A stretch of DNA of 44,551 nucleotides from assembly GCA_029261275.1 (NCBI GenBank), contig JAJDBR010000171.1, positions 1 through 44,551 of the forward strand, given 5' to 3'. Both the position numbers and the translations under genes were made by a program. The stretch's first letter is position 1; every line of letters starts with the position of its first letter. This stretch comes from Nitrospirales bacterium (GTDB taxonomy: Bacteria; Nitrospirota; Nitrospiria; Nitrospirales; UBA8639). The notes beneath the pieces are model-generated. The model saw nothing but the letters and a program-made list of their open reading frames with translations, did not search any database and was not told the origin of the DNA. Positions 14,771 to 20,638 of this stretch are shown here, in pieces.

Positions 14771-15261
14771 TTAGGCATCGGCAACTTCATGAAATTTCAA
14801 GCTGTCTAAGGCTTTGGCTAATTCTTCCTTAATCAATCGTGCCACCTTGCGTTCATCTGAAATCCCAACAACGGCAGGGGCCACCCGCTTGGCCGTGGCT
14901 AACACCCGATCTCTTGTCACATGCACCTTTTCAAAAATAAGGTTTTTCACAAACTCCGCGTCCATGGCTTGCCCTATTTTTTTTGGAGTTCCAATTCCGC
15001 CATGTCGGCTTCGGCAATTTCTCGGCGGGTACGGGCTTCTTGCCATTTTTCATCGTTCTTTTTGTCCTTATTCGAACGAGCAGAGACATTGGCGTTGTCT
15101 TCCCATTGCTGCATTACATCAGGCCATTTAAACTTTCCATTTTTTCTTTTAGCGATGTGCCCTTGTTTTTCCGCAATAGTTACCGCAGCACGGCTACGAT
15201 TACTGCGCCTCGCCAATTCAGCCGCAATGATCCATTCAGTCGTTGGTGTTTTCTGCTTCAC
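14771..15261 (-). pseudogene. Phage Nu1-like packaging protein interrupted at an A8 run
   Basis: Frame one starts at GTG 15261 and gives TTEWIIAAELARRSNRSRAA, then a basic linker, then EARTRREIAEADMAELELQKK, ending in TAG at 14974-14976. Frame two continues the same protein: IGQAMDAEFVKNLIFEKVHV, then DRVLATAKRVAPAVVGISDE and a C-terminus at 14771. The break falls exactly in a run of eight A (minus strand) before the stop; one more A restores a single frame of about 164 aa. Together the parts have the length and order of a Nu1-type small terminase subunit: HTH, linker helix, oligomerisation region. It may be a true mutation, a sequencing or assembly indel, or a slippage site. Confidence 0.65.
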
Positions 15262-15534
15262 AACCTATTGCTTTTGTTAAAGACTTTTTTTGCCTCTGTG
15301 TAAATAAATGGTGCGCTCCCGAGGCACCCATCAGGCAGGGGGCGCCAAAAGGACCCATAAATACGGACAGAGCGTCCATAGCTGTTCGTTAAGAGCTCAA
15401 CGACCTACAGCACAATCATTACTTCACCAAGGGGAGGGGAGGGAGGTCCGAAAATTTGGTTTGTTCTCCGTGCCAAGCCCCCAACTTGGTTTCATTCGGG
15501 AGAAGAAAGTTTCTACGCCGAATATGATTGGTAT

Positions 15535-15900
15535 TTGCCTGGGCCGTATGGACAATTTAGTGGCACGAATGTAGAAGTAGAAAGGGGGCATCGAAAAGTT
15601 GACCGCCAACAATTAATTGGCTTTGGCCCTATGGGGTTCCAATTAAGAACCACAGCAGTGGAATGTGGGTCTTTGACTTCTTCATGGTTTTACCCCACAG
15701 GTGTCAGCTTTCTGGTAGAGTCAAATTTTGATCATGAACTCCAATTGGCGCCGACCCAATGGACGGAACTGTCCCAAATCAATCTGCGGGATCTCATCTG
15801 GTACCGATACAATGAGTGCCAGCAAGAGACCTTCATTCCCCTCAAAGAGCTGCCATCAGCTTCAGGCAATAGTGCAAATAGCGGAGGGGGAACCGAGTAA
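15535..15900 (+). CDS. Hypothetical protein, start uncertain
   Basis: From TTG 15535 the frame gives 121 aa, but it is open back to a stop at 15379-15381, and the upstream stretch also looks coding (rich in Trp, Tyr and Phe, for example KIWFVLRAKPPTW). There is no ATG or GTG in the open upstream part. Hence either the start codon was lost or the gene is a remnant that began further upstream. The middle is hydrophobic and aromatic with no recognised motif; the C-terminus ends in a Ser/Asn/Gly-rich tail. No function is assigned. It lies between the phage remnant and the decayed small-gene zone. Confidence 0.4.
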   Translation: MPGPYGQFSGTNVEVERGHRKVDRQQLIGFGPMGFQLRTTAVECGSLTSSWFYPTGVSFLVESNFDHELQLAPTQWTELSQINLRDLIWYRYNECQQETFIPLKELPSASGNSANSGGGTE

Positions 15901-16016
15901 CGCATTAAAAAAGTAAGTGGGGTCATTGCTTGACTTGACATATCATTTCCGGTAGCCGTTCGCTCCTATGGCTCCTTGAAGTCAAGCCTCAATCGTCGCA
16001 CCAGAATATTGAGATT

Positions 16017-16187
16017 ATGCGGGGGGTGGCTGGTGCTGAGAAACTGAACGACTATGATGCGTATGGAGCCGTTCCTCCGCCATTGAAGTGTATCCTCAAG
16101 GTGGCCGGGCCATGGGAACGCCATGCGCTGGCATCTAAGAGGCGGTACTTCGTCTCATGGTGGATGTGTTGTTTAATGTGGACATGA
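16017..16187 (+). CDS. Short open frame, possible gene remnant
   Basis: 56 codons from ATG 16017; the frame is open back to 15939. The peptide has a plausible coding look (LNDYDAYGAVPPPLKCILKV followed by a basic stretch), but it has no ribosome site and ends abruptly in a Trp/Cys-rich tail. I recognise no family. It is most likely the middle of a decayed gene. Confidence 0.25.
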   Translation: MRGVAGAEKLNDYDAYGAVPPPLKCILKVAGPWERHALASKRRYFVSWWMCCLMWT

Positions 16188-16347
16188 CCTCCAAGCATTT
16201 CCTTCGGCTGAGGCACGCGTAGATCGAGACAACGTAATCGATGGTGTGAAATTCACATTCCTGCTTCTCCAGCCATGTTAAGGAAGGTTTTTCGATTTCA
16301 GGTGACGCTCTAATTGTCCGATATAGAGGGGTAAAGGAGGTTCCCCT

Positions 16348-16434
16348 ATGAAAACCTACTCTCTCCCTCTCTTTCTCACGAGCCTTTTGTTTCTCTGCAC
16401 CGAGATCCTTGTAAGACGGTATACGCATGATTAG
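16348..16434 (+). CDS. Small secreted or lipoprotein-like peptide (28 aa)
   Basis: ATG 16348 follows a very strong ribosome site, GTAAAGGAGG, seven bases before the start. The peptide begins like a signal sequence (MKTYSLPLFLTSLLFLC, Cys 17 as possible lipobox) and stops after RRYTHD. Either it is a real small membrane-targeted peptide or the start of a lipoprotein gene truncated by mutation. The ribosome site is the main evidence. No terminator or partner gene is seen. Confidence 0.35.
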   Translation: MKTYSLPLFLTSLLFLCTEILVRRYTHD

Positions 16435-16644
16435 CGAAGGTGTTTGAGCAGCGTACCATCACCGTTTGTGGTCACGCTGGAATAGGGCGTTCGCGACCTC
16501 CAGACTTTGGCCCTCGATCCTGAACACACCCTTCCTTCTCTCCTGAGGAATATTCTTTCCCGTCCTCTCTAGATGTAATACCAAACGGCCTAATCTACCT
16601 GCCCCAGAAGGAACCTGCTGACCAACATATCCGGTGGGGCCGCT

Positions 16645-16965
16645 ATGAGAACAGTCATCACAGGCAAAATCTATCGCACTCCCACCGCACATTTGATTGT
16701 GACGTTGCCGAGCCACTTTCCCGAAATCGATAAGCAATGGAACAAATCTCGGTTGTATCGGAACCAACAGGGCGCGTGTTTTTTGGCAGGGGAAGGCGGG
16801 GCCCTCTCACGATGGGCGACAATCACTCTGCACGAGGCTATCGCAGGAGAGGGCTTAGAGCCCATATCCAAAGACAAAGACCTGCCTATGAGAAATATAC
16901 CGGGCTTTCGCCAGACAGGTTTTCACGAGCCGGGTTTCCACGAGAGGAGGGATATAGGCTATTAG
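16645..16965 (+). CDS. Hypothetical protein, C-terminal part probably decayed
   Basis: 106 aa from ATG 16645. Residues 1-78 look coding, with a compact pattern (WNKSRLYRNQQGACFLAGEG followed by GALSRWATITLHEA) that resembles small proteins often found on mobile elements. Residues after about 78 become low in sense, with a short duplicated phrase (TGFHEP/PGFHER from a small direct repeat near 16919-16943), suggesting frameshift and decay. A minus-strand frame covers the same DNA but has no better features. Function is unknown. Confidence 0.35.
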   Translation: MRTVITGKIYRTPTAHLIVTLPSHFPEIDKQWNKSRLYRNQQGACFLAGEGGALSRWATITLHEAIAGEGLEPISKDKDLPMRNIPGFRQTGFHEPGFHERRDIGY

Positions 16966-17217
16966 ACGGTTAAGAGATTCAGGAGGATCGGGTGATTGGC
17001 CGGACGATCTAGAAATTAGAATGGCCTGCACGATTCTATTGTAGTAGGGAAACGATGTGTGTGGGTAAGACTTTTAGAGGTTGAGGCCACGTGGCATTTT
17101 CTTTTTTCATCTTTTGGTGTGGGGGCCTACTGGTAATTTCTCAAAATCCAGTTGCGAAGCTAATCCCCAAGGGATAATAATACATTTCATTGACCCACTA
17201 GGAAGGAGGATGTCGTC

Positions 17218-17376
17218 ATGTCTATTTTTCCTATGTTCTTCCCCATACCCACCAGACTCTCTTACCTCGCTTTCACCTTGATGATTTGTCTAGGGGGAAC
17301 GATGTTACTCGCGGAGGGTTGCGTGAAGCAGCCCAAATGGGAACCGACTCTAGGTGTCTCCCAAAATGGGGATTGA
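17218..17376 (+). CDS. Small lipoprotein-like peptide (52 aa)
   Basis: ATG 17218 follows GGAAGGAGG with good spacing. The 52-aa product has an N-terminal hydrophobic region (LSYLAFTLMICLGGTMLL) and a Cys at position 35 (LLAEGC) that could be a weak lipobox, followed by a short polar tail (VKQPKWEPTLGVSQNGD). Known enterobacterial entericidin-like peptides have a similar plan, but I do not claim membership. A TGGCATT near 17092 upstream is followed by TTTC and not TTGC at the -12 distance, so I do not call a sigma-54 promoter. Confidence 0.5.
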   Translation: MSIFPMFFPIPTRLSYLAFTLMICLGGTMLLAEGCVKQPKWEPTLGVSQNGD

Positions 17377-17552
17377 GTTTGGACTTGTTTCCTAATGAGA
17401 GAGAAATCTGACATTTCTCACCCTTACCCTGGTATTCATAACGCTGGCTCTCGGTGGAAAATTGAATGTCTAGCGCTTCCTAAGCTTAACGGGGCCCTGA
17501 AAATCAGGTGACCAAGGTTCCTGATTCCATCACGGGGACAGGCTGCGTTCAT

Positions 17553-17777
17553 TTATCGGTCTTCATGACTGAACGATTGAAGCACAATGTCTAAAGCTTG
17601 CCCACAGTCCAAGCATCGCACTCCGGCTTTGGTGCGACACACCCATAGAATGTTATGGCCACATCCCAGACAATACACATCTCCTGGGCCATTGAAACGA
17701 TAAAAAAACGTCGGGGAAAGTGTCCCCCAAACCCCTCCGGTTTCGATGAGAGACCAGGCGCGCGTGTCGGCAAGCAT
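17553..17777 (-). CDS. Small zinc-ribbon-like protein (74 aa)
   Basis: Two CxxC pairs frame a short insert: CLGCGHN and, after a 13-residue loop containing one more Cys, CLDCGQ. This spacing fits a rubredoxin-like or zinc-ribbon knuckle that holds Zn or Fe. A Trp/Phe-rich N-terminus precedes it. The ATG at 17777 has AAAGGA about 13 bases upstream. It is the second gene of a tiny minus-strand operon after the 28-aa membrane peptide (36 bp gap), both behind the sigma-54 promoter at 17940. Function is unknown; a regulatory or redox role is possible. Confidence 0.6.
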   Translation of the reverse strand: MLADTRAWSLIETGGVWGTLSPTFFYRFNGPGDVYCLGCGHNILWVCRTKAGVRCLDCGQALDIVLQSFSHEDR

Positions 17778-17813
17778 TGATTCTGGTCCTTTCTTTACGA
17801 TGGGAGTTGGTGT

Positions 17814-17900
17814 TCAGTGTTCCTCGCTCCAAATAAGATGCAGCGAGAAGACTACCCCAAACGCTGTCAAAGTTAAGATGCTGAGTAGTATCCAATCCAT
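17814..17900 (-). CDS. 28-aa single-span membrane peptide
   Basis: ATG at 17900 is preceded by AAGGAGG with an 8-base spacer. The peptide reads MDWILLSILTLTAFGVVFSL followed by HLIWSEEH, which is one transmembrane helix with an acidic tail. It is first in a two-gene unit with the zinc-ribbon protein. The predicted sigma-54 start (about 17928) gives a 28-base leader that just holds the ribosome site, a very consistent layout. It is too short for most gene callers. Function is unknown; small single-span peptides often tune a larger membrane complex. Confidence 0.65.
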   Translation of the reverse strand: MDWILLSILTLTAFGVVFSLHLIWSEEH

Positions 17901-17939
17901 GATGAAGTCCTCCTTGTTCTGCTCTTGCTTCTTGATAAA

Positions 17940-17954
17940 GCAACCTTAATGCCA
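17940..17954 (-). promoter_or_regulatory. Sigma-54 promoter of the 28-aa peptide/zinc-ribbon unit
   Basis: On the minus strand TGGCATTAAGGTTGC has GG and GC with exactly 10 bases between. The predicted start is about 17928. The same 15 bases recur without change at 18775-18789, and TGGCATT...GTTGCT is shared with the copper oxidase promoter. Confidence 0.8.
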
Positions 17955-18090
17955 GTTCAGTTCTCGCCCGAGCCTCACCCATCACGATTCTGCCAACTGC
18001 TTGATTGATTAAAAGAAACAGAGGATTGGGGGAAACGATGTGCGTCCCTACTCATGAACCGGAAAGTATCGGAACGGATACACGATCGTC

Positions 18091-18133
18091 TCTCATTTCA
18101 AAATAGCGGGATCAATTTGAAGGATTACAAATT
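18091..18133 (-). promoter_or_regulatory. Candidate enhancer (UAS) for the promoter at 17940
   Basis: Two blocks, TCTCATTTCAAAA (18091-18103) and TTGAAGGATTACAAAT (18117-18132), lie about 163 and 189 bases upstream of the predicted start. The same blocks recur at 161 and 188 bases from the start in the copy at 18924-18966, while bases between promoter and blocks have diverged more. This is the distance at which sigma-54 activators bind. Confidence 0.45.
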
Positions 18134-18186
18134 ATTGTGCATCAAGAAGGTGAAGAGGTGTTGGGGGATGGAGGTCCAAGATATCC

Positions 18187-18294
18187 AGGAGGATCGGGTG
18201 ATGTGGGCCAGATGATCTCGGCATTTGGAGGATCTGAGTACATGACTTGAGTCATGATCCAACACATCACAGCGGTGGGCATTGATGTGTTTGG
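18187..18294. other. Gene-family remnant and two nested inverted repeats
   Basis: CAGGAGGATCGGGTGAT at 18187 recurs at 16980, where it starts a peptide remnant of the kind seen intact at 19016. The area also holds the perfect palindrome CATGACT-TG-AGTCATG (18241-18256) and, right after it, CCAACACATCA (18259-18269) pairing with TGATGTGTTTGG (18283-18294, one bulge). No T-run follows either. These could form a bipartite RNA structure or be protein sites. The flanks 17955-18090 and 18295-18442 show no further gene. Confidence 0.35.
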
Positions 18295-18442
18295 CAATTT
18301 ACGCCGCACTGGGAGCAAGCCACAAGAGAAGCCGAACAACTGTCCCCTGACGAATCAAATTGATGATAATCGGCGAGGCACATGCAGGAATGACTCTTGG
18401 AGCATCATACCGGGTATTTCTAAAATGAGATGCTGCCAAAGC

Positions 18443-18697
18443 CTAACCCAGGGTAAGTGTAAATGGGCCCCGGGACCGTTGAAAGGGTTCAGGTACGGCT
18501 AGTCTTGCCTGCATCGTCAGTTGGTAAGGATGCATTTCCGGAACGACTTCATGGCGGTTGTTCGCTATCGCCCTAGAAAGACCAAAATAGACGGTTCTTG
18601 CAGCTTCCGACCACTGAGGGTCAAAGGGCGATCCCTTGAACGCGGCTTCTGCCGCTTTTTTTTCATCATACGTTAACGGTCGATAATCTTGTTGCAT
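18443..18697 (-). CDS. Small conserved-looking hypothetical protein (84 aa)
   Basis: ATG 18697 has an excellent ribosome site (AGAAGGAGGTGGACA). The protein is soluble and begins YRPLTYDEKKAAEAAFKGSP, with FDPQW and later TVYFGLSRAI. The first half reads like a compact helical domain, and the second half has His/Pro/Arg residues. I recognise no named family. It is controlled by the sigma-54 promoter at 18775, predicted start 18763, leader about 66 bases. Its control region is the sister copy of the one before the 28-aa peptide, so the two units are probably activated together. Confidence 0.65.
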   Translation of the reverse strand: MQQDYRPLTYDEKKAAEAAFKGSPFDPQWSEAARTVYFGLSRAIANNRHEVVPEMHPYQLTMQARLAVPEPFQRSRGPFTLTLG

Positions 18698-18774
18698 TGT
18701 CCACCTCCTTCTACTCTAGGATGAACTCTAAAAATTATGTGATCTCAGATGACTTCCTTCTCGTTTTTAATAGA

Positions 18775-18789
18775 GCAACCTTAATGCCA
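18775..18789 (-). promoter_or_regulatory. Sigma-54 promoter of the 84-aa protein gene
   Basis: Minus-strand TGGCATTAAGGTTGC followed by TCTATT, with GG-N10-GC spacing. It is identical over 15 bases to the promoter at 17940 and shares the downstream TCTATT with the copper oxidase promoter. The predicted start is about 18763. Confidence 0.82.
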
Positions 18790-18923
18790 TGTCAGACTTT
18801 CATCTGAGCGCTTCACCGCTCTGCTACGAATAGGCTGATTTAATGAAAGAAAAAGAGAGGGTAGGGGAAAGGGGAACTGTTATGTCTCAAAAACTTGGAG
18901 GAATCGGAGGATCCATGATCGAA

Positions 18924-18966
18924 TCTCATTTCAAAAACGGCAGGAGTGGGTTGAAGTATTACAAAT
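18924..18966 (-). promoter_or_regulatory. Candidate enhancer (UAS) for the promoter at 18775
   Basis: TCTCATTTCAAAA (18924-18936) and TTGAAGTATTACAAAT (18951-18966) repeat the two blocks of copy A with one mismatch, at nearly the same distances from the start. They overlap a plus-strand decayed reading frame, so coding ancestry may also explain part of the conservation. Confidence 0.45.
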
Positions 18967-19122
18967 CTTATCACCTTCAACTCCGGCATTGAAGAACATG
19001 GCGGTGGTCCTTCACAACATGGCCTCAGTGCCGACCATGCCATGAGACTCTTAGGCAGAACAATTCAGTTCTTGGATTCGGGCAAGCCGTCTGCGAACAA
19101 GATGCCTGAGGCGAATGCCTAG
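18955..19122 (+). pseudogene. Remnant of a small gene family (SADH...TIQ motif), copy 1
   Basis: The open frame lacks a start codon with a ribosome site. Its end reads LSADHAMRLLGRTIQFLDSG followed by KPSANKMPEANA. The same pattern returns at 19687-19839, and as shorter relics near 16982 (with a stop in place of the Gln) and 18187. An ATG upstream at 18881 gives an N-terminal stretch in another frame (MSQKLGGIGG), so a frameshift probably split an older gene here. Function is unknown. Confidence 0.45.
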
Positions 19123-19234
19123 TGCTTGATTCAAAATCTCCCATTTTCTTTGGGATTTGGGGCCAGGTGAAGCCTTAGAGTCTTAGTGCTTTTTGGGGAC
19201 CACCTTGCGAATCGGGCTCAACCACCCGTCTTGC

Positions 19235-19669
19235 TCATGAGAAAGGATCTTTGGCTGTCTGCACAATATTTTGGAAAATGTGGTCGAGGGCTTTTGTTGT
19301 CGCCAGACCTTTATCGTGGCGTATATCAAAAATTACAGAATTTCTTGACGTGTTGCTTTTTTTGACGCAGTTGGCAACCTTACATCCGATAACAATCCTT
19401 TGAAATATATCGTAAACCGTAACCGTATACGATGAGCTTAAATCTTTAAAGTCAAAGGTTTCTGCCCCACCTCCCGGACCACGACACCTGTATTTGACTC
19501 TCGTCCCTACCGAAAAGGCGGCCATCGAACAAGTATTCTCATCCAAATATGAGGAGAGGAAACCAATAGTGTCTTGAAAAGACGGTCCACTCGATTGTGC
19601 TTGGAGCGGCGCACTTGGACAGAGTAAAAGACCCAAAGCCAGTCCAATAATATAGAGACGAATGCTCAA
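19235..19669 (-). CDS. Secreted hypothetical protein (144 aa)
   Basis: It starts at TTG 19669 with CAGGAGAG about 10 bases upstream. A clear Sec signal peptide (LYIIGLALGLLLCPSAPLQA, cut before QSSG) gives a mature protein of about 120 aa. The mature part holds four cysteines (in DENTCS, KYRCRG, VIGCKV and ANCVKK), which may form two disulfides, and beta-strand-like segments (YTVTVYDIFQRIVIG). No family is recognised. It is probably periplasmic. It stands alone between two remnants of the SADH...TIQ family. Confidence 0.6.
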   Translation of the reverse strand: MSIRLYIIGLALGLLLCPSAPLQAQSSGPSFQDTIGFLSSYLDENTCSMAAFSVGTRVKYRCRGPGGGAETFDFKDLSSSYTVTVYDIFQRIVIGCKVANCVKKSNTSRNSVIFDIRHDKGLATTKALDHIFQNIVQTAKDPFS

Positions 19670-19686
19670 TATTTGTACTCTCCTGA

Positions 19687-19839
19687 ACAGGGAGGACCTA
19701 CCTTCATGATGAACGTATCAATGATATTCTATCCCATGCGGTTTCTGCTGACCATGTCAAGATGGCCCTAGGGTCAACCATTCAGTTATTGAAATGGGGG
19801 AAGCTGGCCTCAAATGAAACCCCTCCTTCGAAGTCCTAG
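19687..19839 (+). pseudogene. Remnant of a small gene family (SADH...TIQ motif), copy 2
   Basis: An open frame of 50 codons without a usable start: HDERINDILSHAVSADHVKM then ALGSTIQLLKWGKLASNE. It matches copy 1 (18955-19122) over the SADH, LGxTIQ and GKxxxN positions. The upstream end meets TGA at 19684. It overlaps the upstream region of the minus-strand gene at 19669. Confidence 0.4.
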
Positions 19840-20581
19840 GTCTCCTAATCTCTATATCCACTAGATTGTGTAAGAGTGCACCATCCAGGGTTAACACTGC
19901 GTTTTTCAGGATGAGCGGATACCTGATCCAGGATAATGTGTGGCAGTTTCAATCGGAAAAAAAAGAGATGAGGCATGGGAAAAGGGGTTCTGCCGCAAAA
20001 ATTGTTTTTGATGTCAAAAATGAGGCAATACGCTGTACTCCCAAAGCAAAAAAATTGATTTTATAGGGATTTTCTCATCGGCAGGGAGATGAATGTACAT
20101 CTCGTTGCACCCATCCTTCATCAGGAGCTGCAATCTACAAACTGCTCCTCATATTTATTTAAACCATTAGGTTGTATTATTTGGCAAGGGATTTGCGCTA
20201 TAATCTTCTTTTCCTCGTGAAGGGTTTCCTCCGCAACGGACTGCACGACCCATTTGTTTCGGGAGCGCCCCTTTCCATTTTCAAACTGAATGTTTATGAA
20301 TGCTTAGAGAAGCCTCATTTTAGGAAGATTCCGGTTTGGCTCAAAATAGGATTGGTTGAAGAATGCAGCTATTTCCAAATTGAGGAACGTAGCCGGGAAA
20401 ATTTTTATTGTTTTAGGAAAATGGTTACCTTGTTGTCCTTGGGTCGCCATGAAAGGACCTTGGGTACGAATCGATTTCGATAATCTTCGTTCTGGCAACT
20501 CCCCCCCTCTTATTTGTTTTCGCAGTTTTTAGATACCATTATTGTTGTTCCATAGGTATTTCTCCCCCTACATCAGTTCTA
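19840..20581 (+). other. Non-coding stretch with sigma-54 promoter and long leader of the BY-kinase gene
   Basis: Apart from the promoter at 20182 I see no gene. A perfect palindrome TTTTTGA-TG-TCAAAAA (20005-20020) lies about 195 bases upstream of the predicted start and could be an activator site, though it is AT-rich and may be chance. The leader from about 20208 to the kinase start is 375-430 bases. A frame inside it (20172-20483) overlaps the promoter and shows no ribosome site, so it is not called. Confidence 0.4.
20182..20196 (+). promoter_or_regulatory. Sigma-54 promoter upstream of the polysaccharide BY-kinase gene
   Basis: TGGCAAGGGATTTGC shows GG-N10-GC with the consensus TTGC at -12. 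The predicted start is about 20208. It differs from the three-site family (TGGCATT.A.GTTGC) in the variable bases, so it may answer to a different activator; the PrsR-like regulator at 29180 is the natural candidate. Confidence 0.65.
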
Positions 20582-20638
20582 TTGGATCTGAATTACCGGT
20601 CCTATAACCCATTCAAGCAAAGGGGCGCTTCCCGGCAA

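Larger units (their letters stand above)
17936..18134. repeat. Diverged repeat unit, copy A
   Basis: This stretch aligns end to end with 18772-18967. Both contain, in order, a sigma-54 promoter (minus strand), a moderately kept middle (A-rich GAAA..AGAGG..GGGGAAA), and the two-block candidate enhancer. Their lengths agree within a few bases, so they are copies of one ancestral control region. Confidence 0.65.
18772..18967. repeat. Diverged repeat unit, copy B
   Basis: This is the sister of 17936-18134. The promoter and enhancer-like blocks are the best preserved parts; the middle is clearly related but changed. The repeat is direct, and each copy serves a different minus-strand small gene. 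Confidence 0.65.

Noticed and set aside
16135-16428. 97-codon minus-strand frame in the accessory region
   Set aside because: Its composition is not convincing and it overlaps the small plus-strand gene at 16348, which has a strong ribosome site.
17085-17110. TGGCATT upstream of the 52-aa peptide gene as a sigma-54 promoter
   Set aside because: The -12 position reads TTTC and the spacing gives no GC.
17653-17985. 110-codon minus-strand frame over the 28-aa peptide gene
   Set aside because: It conflicts with the 28-aa and 74-aa genes, both of which have ribosome sites and sensible products.
20172-20483. Plus-strand open frame of 103 codons in the BY-kinase leader
   Set aside because: It starts within the predicted sigma-54 promoter, has no ribosome site and shows no coding pattern; a TATAAT at 20199 also lacks a -35 box at a usable distance.
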